Positions 1-5,655 of a stretch of DNA of 22,889 nucleotides are shown one piece after another; the first letter of the stretch is position 1, and each line of letters starts with the position of its first letter. The notes under the pieces were generated by a model that saw nothing but the letters and a program-made list of their open reading frames with translations, had not been told where the DNA came from and did not search any database. The DNA comes from a virus. The stretch spans positions 1 through 22,889 of IMG/VR virus record IMGVR_UViG_3300033148_010416; one strand, given 5' to 3'. The translations under genes were made by a program, and so were the position numbers.

Positions 1-408
1 TTACGCCATCATCTTATCAAACGCAATACGTAATATCTCGTAGCCATAGATAGCAAAGGATACTATCGATATCGCTATGCCAGCTATTGCCAAAATCCAT
101 CCACGCAACTCTTTCCGTTTAAGAGCTATCTGGACTAAAGCTACAATTCCAGATATAACCGATACCGGTAATAAAATTAAGCAAAGGAAAAGTAACATTG
201 AATTAAACGCTTCCAAAGGTGGGCTGTAAATTACCGTCTTTGCTAAAATTACTGACACGATTGCAAGAGGGACTATGGACACACCTGAAAAAAATGATAC
301 TTTAGCGGAGCGACAGATTTTTTTGACTTTATTTTGAGCAGTAGCTTCAACCTGTTTTTCAGTTGACTCCTGTCCGACTTCAATAATTTTATCGCTATTG
401 TTAGACAC
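1..408 (-). CDS. Three-helix membrane protein, DUF4190-like
   Basis: A 135-residue protein with a charged N-terminus (residues 1-35) and three hydrophobic segments at about 36-60, 67-96 and 102-124. The stretch 'GIVALVQIALKRKELRGWILAIAGIAIS' has the layout of DUF4190-type small membrane proteins, in which a short basic loop separates two helices; for length, the key parts are GIVALVQIAL, KRKELRG and WILAIAGIAIS. The start is GTG at 408 because no in-frame ATG precedes it; the SD is weak (GGGAAA). It lies 50 bases downstream of the recombinase and could be the last gene of the left operon or a separate unit. Role unknown: it could be a superinfection-exclusion or other membrane cargo protein, but nothing in the sequence shows that. 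Confidence 0.7.
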   Translation of the reverse strand: MSNNSDKIIEVGQESTEKQVEATAQNKVKKICRSAKVSFFSGVSIVPLAIVSVILAKTVIYSPPLEAFNSMLLFLCLILLPVSVISGIVALVQIALKRKELRGWILAIAGIAISIVSFAIYGYEILRIAFDKMMA

Positions 409-458
409 TCTAATTTTCCCAACTCATTTTTCCTGCTCAGATATGTTACTTTATTTGC

Positions 459-1151
459 CTACTCAATGCCAGCCCTTTTCAATATGTTTTTCACCGTTGC
501 GTGATGCCACTTCTGCTTATCGCCACGACAGCTAATACCCTGCTTTTCCAGTTCACGGCATATTTGCCTGTAGCCATATTTGCTCTCAGTCCGCAGTTTC
601 TTAACCAAATTGATTGCTGCCTGTTCCTGCTGATCTTCAATCAGCAGAGCAGGATTATCAGGGTCGGGTATCCAGCCGAACGGTGTTTTATAGCTCATTC
701 GCCTGCCGTTGGCCTGGTGTCGGAGCATAGCAGCTTTGGTTCGAGCTGCAATAGCTTCCCTTTCGTATTCGTCCAGAGACCGCAGGACGTTGCGGATGAG
801 CTTATCTTCGGGCGTATCATTCCAAGTACCCTCGCCGGAAATACTGATTATAGTTGCGCCTCGTTTTTTAACTGCGTGTTCGACAATGTAGCTGTTGTAA
901 ACGCTGCGAGCCAGACGGTCGAGCCGGTAAACTATCAGTGTGTATCCGTGTTTGAGAGATTCTATGGCATCCCACAGACCTGGACGGTTAAGGTCTTTGC
1001 CTGAAAGCACCTTATCCTGATGTTTGGAAACAACCTCGTAATTGTGCTTCCTGCAATAGTCGGCACACAGGTCAAATTGTGTTTCGTTACTTTCGCTTTT
1101 GTCGGCGTTGGGGCGTGGACTAAAGCGGGCGTAGATTACGGCTTTTCTCAT
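459..1151 (-). CDS. Serine recombinase (resolvase/invertase family)
   Basis: A 230-residue serine recombinase, predicted to cut and rejoin DNA through a phosphoserine link. The resolvase fold is visible: 'VIYARFSP' places the nucleophile at Ser11 with Arg9 beside it, and 'YRLDRLARS' (75-83) supplies the conserved Asp78, Arg79 and Arg82. A long helix 'EYEREAIAARTKAAM' (about 129-142) follows. From about 158 ('PFGW') to the end there is a short recombinase-type DNA-binding region with 'YRQICRELEKQGI' and 'KWHHATVKNILKR'. It is longer than Tn3-type resolvases (about 185) and much shorter than large serine integrases (above 450). Its start overlaps the stop of the 46-aa gene as ATGA, so translation is probably coupled. 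Integration, resolution or inversion are all possible; no att or crossover site was recognised. Confidence 0.93.
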   Translation of the reverse strand: MRKAVIYARFSPRPNADKSESNETQFDLCADYCRKHNYEVVSKHQDKVLSGKDLNRPGLWDAIESLKHGYTLIVYRLDRLARSVYNSYIVEHAVKKRGATIISISGEGTWNDTPEDKLIRNVLRSLDEYEREAIAARTKAAMLRHQANGRRMSYKTPFGWIPDPDNPALLIEDQQEQAAINLVKKLRTESKYGYRQICRELEKQGISCRGDKQKWHHATVKNILKRAGIE

Positions 1152-1288
1152 TCACCGACTTCCAGTATTGCGATTGGTGAAATTTCAAAGTTGCCATCTT
1201 CCGCTGTCTCCAGACCGTAAAACTCCAACACCCGTTTCTGTGCTTCGGCGGTCAAGTCATCGAACATGATTTCCAGGTTATCAGACAT
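1148..1288 (-). CDS. Small acidic protein coupled to the recombinase
   Basis: A 46-residue ORF starting MSDNLEIMFDDLTAEAQ and ending IAILEVGE. It fills an otherwise unexplained gap between two genes. It has a strong SD (GGAAGGA, 6 bases before ATG) that lies inside the last codons of the upstream gene. Its TGA overlaps the recombinase ATG as ATGA. The 'DLTAEAQKRVLEFYG' stretch looks like a short amphipathic helix seen in many small phage and plasmid proteins. Function unknown; an accessory role for the recombinase is only suggested by the coupling. The good SD and exact overlap make it likely real. Confidence 0.75.
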   Translation of the reverse strand: MSDNLEIMFDDLTAEAQKRVLEFYGLETAEDGNFEISPIAILEVGE

Positions 1289-1289
1289 C

Positions 1290-1601
1290 TTATTCCTTCC
1301 TGTCGATAAAGACCTCGCTTAATGTAAATTCCTCGATGATTTCGCTGCCGCAGCCCTTGCAGGTGTATATGATTTGTATAGCCTCGCAATCCAAATATCT
1401 CCTGTCCACAAATTCCCGCTGGTTGCTGTCAGCGCCGCATTTTGGGCAGGCGGTATCTACAGTGCCAATTAGTTTGTCCCTCAATTTCATAGCATCATCT
1501 AAATTGCCAAACTCACCGATTGAGATAGGCTCGCCAATATCCTGATAGTCATCAAGACTTTCGTCCACCTGCTCAATGTGAACCCAGACTTTGTATTTCA
1601 T
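1290..1601 (-). CDS. Small zinc-ribbon-like protein
   Basis: 103 residues from the ATG at 1601. This start is preferred over an in-frame GTG at 1610 because AAGGTGGG precedes the ATG at good spacing and the ATG overlaps the upstream TGA as ATGA. The N-terminal 50 residues are a mixed alpha/beta stretch (MKYKVWVHIE, DDAMKLRDKL). The C-terminal half has two CxxC pairs (Cys52/55 in 'CPKCG' and Cys81/84 in 'CKGCG') about 25 residues apart, as in a zinc ribbon. It probably binds zinc and may bind nucleic acid or protein; no specific role can be assigned. Confidence 0.75.
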   Translation of the reverse strand: MKYKVWVHIEQVDESLDDYQDIGEPISIGEFGNLDDAMKLRDKLIGTVDTACPKCGADSNQREFVDRRYLDCEAIQIIYTCKGCGSEIIEEFTLSEVFIDRKE

Positions 1602-2047
1602 AATTCCCACCTTTCGATAGCTTTTATCAGTTCTTGTCTCGTTGTTGTAGCCGGATGGTCTTCGCTGTCCTTGTCAATTTCCAAAAGCTCCATAAGCCCC
1701 TCAATATCTACAAGCGCACACTTGGCAGTCTTGAGTAAATCTGTATCAAGCAAGTGTGCAGGCAAAGAACCAATGGTATGATAGGTGATTCGACTTCGTA
1801 GCCAGTCCTCAATGGTAGTCTCGCCTACGCCTTTGATTTTCAGCCCAACGCAGCCGCCGCAGTATTCAAACCTGTCGGGGTCATCCGTTTTGTGTTCATC
1901 CGGCTCATCACCGTCATCATACCACTGGCTGAAATACTCTCTGGCTATTCGCCAGGCTTCATCAATGTTCTCGGCAGCAAGGATATGATTGTTGCTGTAC
2001 TCCTGTTCACCGTTATATTCGGTAGCGTGAATTTCAAATAGTTTCAT
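1598..2047 (-). CDS. Hypothetical acidic protein, 149 aa
   Basis: The reading frame stays open to 2137, but the ATG at 2047 is chosen because ACGGAGGA lies about 9 bases upstream and this leaves only a 14-base overlap with the gene before it. The product begins MKLFEIHATEYNGEQEY. It has an acidic middle (DDGDEPDEHKTDDPD, about 46-60), a CGGC motif near residue 65 and a helical C-terminus rich in Leu, Asp and Glu. The N-terminal 45 residues ('NNHILAAENIDEAWRIAREYF', shown here as NNHILAAEN plus DEAWRIAREYF) resemble small phage proteins that start with a beta-hairpin and a helix. Function not recognised. Confidence 0.75.
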   Translation of the reverse strand: MKLFEIHATEYNGEQEYSNNHILAAENIDEAWRIAREYFSQWYDDGDEPDEHKTDDPDRFEYCGGCVGLKIKGVGETTIEDWLRSRITYHTIGSLPAHLLDTDLLKTAKCALVDIEGLMELLEIDKDSEDHPATTTRQELIKAIERWEL

Positions 2048-2237
2048 CTGCGTAATCCTCCGTTTCATCTGTCCAGTATTCGCTGTCAAGTGTGTGGCTG
2101 TAGCTGAATCTATCTTCCAGACAAACCCCTTCGCCATTTTCTATTTTTCTAACAGCTTCCTCATAATTTTTTGCCTCAACCTTTACAGGCTGAACGTGAA
2201 CCTCTCTAACACCTACAATAAAAGTTTTAGTCTTCAT
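2034..2237 (-). CDS. Hypothetical protein, 67 aa
   Basis: A short protein, MKTKTFIVGVREVHVQPV..., with two likely beta strands, then 'AKNYEEAVRKIENGEG', and an acidic tail ending DYADETI. The strand-helix layout 'VKVEAKNYEEAVRKIENG' is common in small phage proteins of the left-operon type. It starts at ATG 2237 with TAGGAG about 7 bases upstream and overlaps the upstream stop by 11 bases and the downstream start by 14 bases, so it sits inside a coupled operon. Function unknown. Confidence 0.75.
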   Translation of the reverse strand: MKTKTFIVGVREVHVQPVKVEAKNYEEAVRKIENGEGVCLEDRFSYSHTLDSEYWTDETEDYADETI

Positions 2238-2574
2238 AGCTTACTCCTACATCCGCAATAAATTGCAGCAGCGCTGACAAATCGTATTCAGCAAAATAAA
2301 CATCCTTCGTTGCATCTGCTACTGTGCCATCGAGCCATTTTTCAACCGGCAGGGTCGGCAGAGCAGCCTTTAGTCCGCAGGCCATAGCTGCCAGCGTGCG
2401 AAGCCGTAAAACCAAGTTGTGCCTGCGCCTGAGTTGGTCAAAATCCTTTTCGTCTTTTGCCTCTGCTTCGATAGCCTCCCGAACCCTTCTGTGCAGATAG
2501 GTCTCGTTGCCTTCAAAATCCGTTTCAGCATCCATCTCCTTGATAAATTGCAAGACTTCTTCTAATAGCTCCAT
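2227..2574 (-). CDS. Hypothetical helical protein, 115 aa
   Basis: A charged, almost wholly helical protein with the central stretch 'DFDQLRRRHNLVLRLRTLAAMACGL' (split here as DFDQLRRRHN and LVLRLRTLAAMACGL) and a C-terminal 'YDLSALLQFIADVG'. No catalytic or zinc motif is visible. The ATG at 2574 has AGAGGG upstream at good spacing; the gene sits 12 bases after its upstream neighbour. Function not recognised. Confidence 0.75.
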   Translation of the reverse strand: MELLEEVLQFIKEMDAETDFEGNETYLHRRVREAIEAEAKDEKDFDQLRRRHNLVLRLRTLAAMACGLKAALPTLPVEKWLDGTVADATKDVYFAEYDLSALLQFIADVGVSYED

Positions 2575-2586
2575 AATTAGCCCTCT

Positions 2587-2805
2587 TTAATCTGCTTGTG
2601 GTCTTAATTGTTCCAAAGGTGGAAAATCAGCATCTTCCCTTAATGCGTTGACTTCCTCTAAAGTCATTCGGGTTTCTGTGGTGTAGTAATAAAACCCGCA
2701 CTCCAAACACTGTCCACTGACCACATCGTATGGTTTATGGTCGCTGTAGCAGCACATTTCAGCGCCGCATTTCGGACACGTACTGCCGTATGAACATCCA
2801 CTCAT
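2587..2805 (-). CDS. Small zinc-ribbon protein, 72 aa
   Basis: Two CxxC pairs, Cys10/13 ('CPKCGAEM') and Cys33/36 ('CLECGFYY'), form a classic short zinc ribbon; a Cys18-Cys19 pair and His23 lie between them. The C-terminal third, 'TRMTLEEVNALREDADFPPL', is a short helix plus a proline-rich tail. The ATG at 2805 follows AAGGGGA by about 8 bases. Small zinc ribbons of this type are frequent in phage early operons; the partner is unknown. Confidence 0.78.
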   Translation of the reverse strand: MSGCSYGSTCPKCGAEMCCYSDHKPYDVVSGQCLECGFYYYTTETRMTLEEVNALREDADFPPLEQLRPQAD

Positions 2806-2807
2806 AG

Positions 2808-2996
2808 TTAGTCCCCTTTAATTTCTATGTAAGGTTTTTCTTCCTTATTCTCAAATTCCCATTGGACAGGTTCACCATCGAAGAAACAATCATCCTCAAT
2901 CGCTTCCAATTCAAATTCGCCCTTCTTACCGTTGTAGTAGAGAAAACAGCCGATACAGAACGCTCGGTCTCTGTGTTTTAGATACTGTTTTCCCAT
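2808..2996 (-). CDS. Hypothetical protein, 62 aa
   Basis: A short acidic protein starting MGKQYLKHRDRAFCIGCF. It has one CxxC (Cys14/17), then an acidic beta-rich part (EFELEAIEDDCFFDGEPVQW). One CxxC alone is not enough to predict zinc binding. The ATG is one base after the upstream stop, with AAGGGA upstream. Function unknown. Confidence 0.7.
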   Translation of the reverse strand: MGKQYLKHRDRAFCIGCFLYYNGKKGEFELEAIEDDCFFDGEPVQWEFENKEEKPYIEIKGD

Positions 2997-2997
2997 T

Positions 2998-3339
2998 TCA
3001 ATAGTCCCTTGCCTTCGCTGCGATTTGTTCTAAAACCTCTCGCTCCTGACCATCAGCAGGCTTGCTTTCAGCTAATTCCTGAATCTCGGCTAAAACATCT
3101 TTTAGATACTCGTAGTCCTTTTCACATTGAGCCAGACAGTCCTTTATCCCGACCTCGAATCCACAATCGAGCATAAATCTGACAGGGTCAAAGAACCGGT
3201 TTTGCTCCTTGAAAAGCTCGCACAGTTTTTCCGCTATTCGTTTCGTGGCATCGTGCCAGCCTCTATCGTAGTCCTCGCCGGTAAAGGCATCACCTACTTG
3301 CTGGTTGATAATTTCTGCAATTTTTTCAAACTGTTTCAT
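2998..3339 (-). CDS. Hypothetical helical protein, 113 aa
   Basis: The first in-frame ATG is at 3345, but AGAGG touches it; the second ATG at 3339 sits six bases after the same AGAGG and is preferred (MKQFEKIAEIINQQ). The protein is mainly helical and charged, with 'GEDYDRGWHDATKRIAEKL' near 20-38 and an acidic coiled C-terminal half. The start overlaps the end of the 50-aa gene. The 'Y..GW.DA..RIA..L' pattern recalls small phage proteins that I cannot name. Function unknown. Confidence 0.75.
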   Translation of the reverse strand: MKQFEKIAEIINQQVGDAFTGEDYDRGWHDATKRIAEKLCELFKEQNRFFDPVRFMLDCGFEVGIKDCLAQCEKDYEYLKDVLAEIQELAESKPADGQEREVLEQIAAKARDY

Positions 3340-3478
3340 TTTCATCCTCTATTTCTATAAGACTGTAACCTATATCCTTTAATACATTTTCCGCAGCCTC
3401 GCCGGATGTATCAGCTTCATAAACTATGTCCGGCTCGATTGAACCGCAGACATCATTGTATAACTGAAATTTAGCCAT
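3326..3478 (-). CDS. Small hypothetical protein, 50 aa
   Basis: This ORF fills a gap of more than 130 bases between two accepted genes. The product begins MAKFQLYNDVCGSIEPDIVY and ends IEIEDENETV. Its ATG overlaps the upstream stop by one base (TGATG), with AAAGGA just upstream; its stop lies inside the start region of the 113-aa gene and its last codons supply that gene's AGAGG. The strand-then-helix pattern ('IVYEADTSGEAAENVLKDIG') looks like a real fold. Function unknown. Confidence 0.72.
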   Translation of the reverse strand: MAKFQLYNDVCGSIEPDIVYEADTSGEAAENVLKDIGYSLIEIEDENETV

Positions 3479-3900
3479 CATCTTCCTTTCAAAACTCTCC
3501 CCCTTGCTACAACCACATCCTCACCGCTCAAATCTCCAAGCACATCAGCCAAGCTGTGATAGTTGACATCGTGCAAGTCCTCAATTAGTACAGGACGGCT
3601 TAAAGTCTGTGGAATGTTCGTATATTGCAGGTAGTCATCAGCAAGGTTATTCAGCCAGTCCGAATCCTCATTTGGATAGGCACGCACATAAATATCTTTG
3701 AAGTCAACGTTATTCAGCCTGCACCATAGCTGACAGAGCAGCAGGATACATCCTTCGGACGTATCACCAATGGAAAAACATTTACCATTATTCCAGCACT
3801 CGAACCTGTCATTGATATAGTGCCAGCCGTCCCCCTGAGAATGTTTGTAAATCTTCATTCCCTTTTGTGCTTCTTTGATTTTTGCTTTTGTCCATTTCAT
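3478..3900 (-). CDS. Hypothetical protein, 140 aa
   Basis: The product from ATG 3900 begins MKWTKAKIKEAQKGMKIY. An alternative TTG start at 3915 would overlap the DUF2958 stop as TTGA and add five residues; neither start has a strong SD. There are several Cys and Trp residues (WNNGKCFSIGDTSEG, CQLWCRLNN) and a C-terminal 'LADVLGDLSGEDVVVARGRV'. No known domain recognised. It sits between the DUF2958 gene and the 50-aa gene, joined by very short overlaps. Confidence 0.72.
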   Translation of the reverse strand: MKWTKAKIKEAQKGMKIYKHSQGDGWHYINDRFECWNNGKCFSIGDTSEGCILLLCQLWCRLNNVDFKDIYVRAYPNEDSDWLNNLADDYLQYTNIPQTLSRPVLIEDLHDVNYHSLADVLGDLSGEDVVVARGRVLKGR

Positions 3901-3911
3901 AACTATACCAC

Positions 3912-4229
3912 TCAATTCAGCAGCTTGCTAACCACTGTCGGTTTGAAGTACAAGTCCCGCTCAATCGGCAGCGCTCTCAAACCCGTTAAACCCCGCTTGC
4001 AGTTTTGCAATTCCGACAGGGTAAAATATCCAAACTCTTTCTCGAAGCCATCAACCAAACCGTAAAACATCCAGTCCCCATCTTCCTGCTGCTCGCCCTC
4101 GATTACGAACCAACTCCACGAACCTACAGGGTCGAAGAACTTGATAACTGCTACGGGGTCTTGGACTTCGCTCTGTGAACCTATGGCCGGTAGTTTATTT
4201 TGGATTTCTTTTGTCAGCAGCTTCATCAT
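3912..4229 (-). CDS. DUF2958 protein
   Basis: About 105 residues matching the DUF2958 pattern along almost the whole length: 'MKLLTKEIQNKLPAIGSQSE' at the start, 'DPVAVIKFFDPVGSWSWFV' then 'EGEQQEDGDWMFYGLVDGFE', 'KEFGYFTLSELQ' and the end 'LPIERDLYFKP'. DUF2958 is a small domain of unknown function common on phages, plasmids and integrative elements. The start at 4229 is chosen because GAGGG lies five bases upstream; the ATG at 4226 is nearly as good. The longer ORF to 4253 would overlap the previous gene without an SD. Confidence 0.9.
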   Translation of the reverse strand: MMKLLTKEIQNKLPAIGSQSEVQDPVAVIKFFDPVGSWSWFVIEGEQQEDGDWMFYGLVDGFEKEFGYFTLSELQNCKRGLTGLRALPIERDLYFKPTVVSKLLN

Positions 4230-4237
4230 TTTGACCC

Positions 4238-4405
4238 TCAAAACGGATTGCACATTCTCGCAAATTTTTTACGGCTAAAGTTTGGATTTTCTTTTTCAAA
4301 ATACTCTGCCAGTCTATTGACTAAATCGTCTTCGGTTAGCTGGTTGTACGCCCTGTATTCAGCGATTGCGTCTGCTATCGCTTCATAGTCTTTTTCAGTC
4401 AACAT
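4238..4405 (-). CDS. Small protein, paralogue of the 4637-4840 product
   Basis: 55 residues from ATG 4405 (MLTEKDYEAIADAIAEYRAY...). That ATG is preceded by AGGGAG at good spacing; the open frame to 4489 adds only a basic stretch that reads like out-of-frame sequence from the neighbour. The C-terminus 'ENPNFSRKKFARMC' matches 'QTPNFNRQQFLNAC' of the 67-aa protein four hundred bases upstream, and both start with an acidic 'A.A.' helix ('YEAIADAI', 'CKAIAKIL'). The two are probable paralogues of a small phage family. Function unknown. Confidence 0.78.
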   Translation of the reverse strand: MLTEKDYEAIADAIAEYRAYNQLTEDDLVNRLAEYFEKENPNFSRKKFARMCNPF

Positions 4406-4640
4406 ATCTTCTCCCTTGCTTTTTCTTTTTAGTTTTCTGTCTTTTCTGGTCTTGAACGTGAGCCTTGATAGCCAGGTGATAGCAGGCATCGGTTGTCAAC
4501 AAGTACGACCTGCGGCAGCCTTTGGCACGAAACTTAATCACGTTCGGTGATTCGAGAATAACAACGACTTTTCGCAGCCTTCCAGCCTCACGAACAACAC
4601 CGGCAGAAACCCTCTTAACTGTCTTTTTTAAGTCTGTCAT
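4395..4640 (-). CDS. Small basic protein, 81 aa
   Basis: A strongly basic protein: 'MTDLKKTVKRVSAGVVREAG' at the start, then 'VVVILESPNVIKFRAKGCRR', and a Lys/Arg-rich tail (DQKRQKTKKKKQGRRYVD). The middle looks like a small beta barrel or sheet; the basic tail suggests nucleic-acid binding, which is inference. Its ATG overlaps the upstream TGA as ATGA, with GGAGTGG upstream, so translation is probably coupled to the 67-aa gene. Confidence 0.78.
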   Translation of the reverse strand: MTDLKKTVKRVSAGVVREAGRLRKVVVILESPNVIKFRAKGCRRSYLLTTDACYHLAIKAHVQDQKRQKTKKKKQGRRYVD

Positions 4641-4840
4641 TCATCCACTCCACAAGCATTTAGGAATTGCTGCCGATTAAAATTTGGTGTTTGCGTGGCG
4701 AAGTAGTCAGCCAATTCACAGGCAATCGAGGTGGACAAATCATATCGTCCTGCTGTATAATAATCACCGTCGCAGTCTTCCAGTGCTGGCCGTTCTGCTT
4801 TTAGTATTTTTGCTATAGCTTTACAGTCTTGTTCGTTCAT
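4637..4840 (-). CDS. Small protein, paralogue of the 4238-4405 product
   Basis: 67 residues, MNEQDCKAIAKILKAERPAL... through 'STSIACELADYFATQTPNF' to 'NRQQFLNACGVDE'. The last 17 residues resemble the 55-aa protein encoded downstream. The pattern 'IA..LA.YF....P.F.R..F..AC' is familiar from small phage proteins but I cannot name a function. ATG at 4840 overlaps the stop of the 43-aa ORF as ATGA and has AGAGGG about 8 bases upstream. Confidence 0.8.
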   Translation of the reverse strand: MNEQDCKAIAKILKAERPALEDCDGDYYTAGRYDLSTSIACELADYFATQTPNFNRQQFLNACGVDE

Positions 4841-4968
4841 CTGATAGCCCTCTGCGATAAAAGGCGGTGGCGGTGTTGAGCAACATACTCAACTTGGTCG
4901 TCAACTCGTTTGGGGACACAAGTTTTAACCTTAACATTTGCCACCGCCTTAATCTGTGAACCCATCAT
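4837..4968 (-). CDS. Probable small basic protein, 43 aa
   Basis: An ORF from ATG 4968 (or ATG 4965) that fills the gap between two genes: MMGSQIKAVANVKVKTCVPK... ending LLSQRAIR. Both ends overlap neighbours as ATGA, and its last codons carry the SD of the next gene. The product is basic and could form strands followed by a helix (VDDQVEYVAQHRHRLL). The same DNA holds a 10-bp inverted repeat (4861-4870 with 4941-4950), so part of the conservation here could be structural instead. Moderately sure it is translated. Confidence 0.55.
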   Translation of the reverse strand: MMGSQIKAVANVKVKTCVPKRVDDQVEYVAQHRHRLLSQRAIR

Positions 4969-5171
4969 CCCTTGCTAATCCTTTCCCGCTGCTCGAACAA
5001 TTTAGTTAGCTGGCTGTTGTAGTAATCAGCATTTTCGCACTTATGCTCGGCAAGCTCATCGGTCATAGTCCCTGCCAATTCAAAGAGTTTGTCGATTAGC
5101 TCCAGCATATTCACAGCCCACTTTAACGATGGGTTCTCCGCTACTATTTGTCTTGCTCTTTCCTCGTCCAT
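4965..5171 (-). CDS. Hypothetical helical protein, 68 aa
   Basis: A helical, acidic protein beginning MDEERARQIVAENPSLKWAV with a central 'LELIDKLFELAGTMTDELAE' and a C-terminal helix 'YYNSQLTKLFEQRERISKG'. It starts three bases after the 59-aa gene. The heptad-like Leu spacing suggests a helical hairpin or coiled coil. Function unknown. Confidence 0.75.
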   Translation of the reverse strand: MDEERARQIVAENPSLKWAVNMLELIDKLFELAGTMTDELAEHKCENADYYNSQLTKLFEQRERISKG

Positions 5172-5174
5172 TTC

Positions 5175-5354
5175 CTATTTCCCGATATAGGCATTTACGC
5201 CAACGATTACGGGTTTGCCGTCTATCTGAACATCGGTTTTGACACAGCCATGACTGCTTGCAACGACAAGAGTTTTACCGCTCTTTGATGGCGCCGGATT
5301 TGTAGCGATGTCGATAACGATGTGCAGCTTATCGCCTTCTTTTTTGACCTGCAT
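5175..5354 (-). CDS. First gene of the left operon, small conserved-type protein
   Basis: A 59-residue ORF beginning MQVKKEGDKLHIVIDIATN, continuing 'PAPSKSGKTLVVASSHG' and ending 'IDGKPVIVGVNAYIGK'. The block 'P.PS.SGKTLVVAS..G ... V.GKPV.VG.NAYI' is one I recognise as a recurring small protein of unknown function in diverse bacteria and phages. The alternating strands suggest a small beta-sheet protein. ATG 5354 is preceded by AAAGGGTGA, and the transcript from the minus promoter at 5420-5448 would reach it after a leader of about 59 bases. This ORF displaces a longer overlapping frame at 5222-5533. Confidence 0.82.
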   Translation of the reverse strand: MQVKKEGDKLHIVIDIATNPAPSKSGKTLVVASSHGCVKTDVQIDGKPVIVGVNAYIGK

Positions 5355-5419
5355 TTCATCACCCTTTCGATTTCAACAACCTGACTTATTCTGGCTTCAC
5401 TGTTACGCCATTGAGTCCT

Positions 5420-5448
5420 AATATACTTATTTTCTACAAGCGAGTCAA
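5420..5448 (-). promoter_or_regulatory. Leftward sigma70-type promoter
   Basis: Read on the minus strand: -35 TTGACT at 5448-5443, a 17-base spacer, then -10 TATATT at 5425-5420. Each hexamer matches the consensus at five of six positions. Transcription would start near 5413 and drive the whole left operon. It lies back to back with the rightward promoter, with about 41 bases between the -35 boxes. Confidence 0.7.
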
Positions 5449-5489
5449 GGCCAAAATGAATCTTTTTCAACATTTTTTGCAGAATTTTT

Positions 5490-5517
5490 TTGACAAGATT
5501 TTCAGGGGGTGTATAAT
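5490..5517 (+). promoter_or_regulatory. Rightward consensus sigma70 promoter with G5 motif in the spacer
   Basis: TTGACA (5490-5495), a 16-base spacer and TATAAT (5512-5517): both hexamers are exact consensus. The spacer contains the G-tract of the repeated element AGGGGG-N2-TATAA, here at 5504-5516. Transcription would begin near 5524 and run right, but no convincing gene follows until 6197. It may make a long leader or a non-coding RNA. Confidence 0.75.
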
Positions 5518-5642
5518 TCCATCTACCAGCCATTCAAAAGCCGATTTCCGCTGGCAGCAGACCTGAAAGACAAGCCATAAACCTGCCGGATTAAGGATTG
5601 GAAACAACAAAAACACACAACAACAGGCAGGTAAAGGCAGAT

Positions 5643-5655
5643 AGGGGGATTATAA
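5643..5655 (+). promoter_or_regulatory. Second copy of the AGGGGG-N2-TATAA element
   Basis: AGGGGGATTATAA matches the element at 5504-5516 and 6175-6187 at all 11 shared positions. No -35 hexamer lies 16-17 bases upstream. Read on the minus strand it contains an exact TATAAT (5654-5649), also without a good -35. It may be a stand-alone operator. Confidence 0.4.

Noticed and set aside
501-1004. Plus-strand 167-codon frame opposite the recombinase
   Set aside because: Antisense shadow of a clearly conserved serine recombinase.
5222-5533. Minus-strand 103-codon open frame
   Set aside because: It overlaps the better supported 59-aa gene in another frame, its start region covers the rightward promoter (5490-5517) and its body contains the leftward promoter; weak SD.
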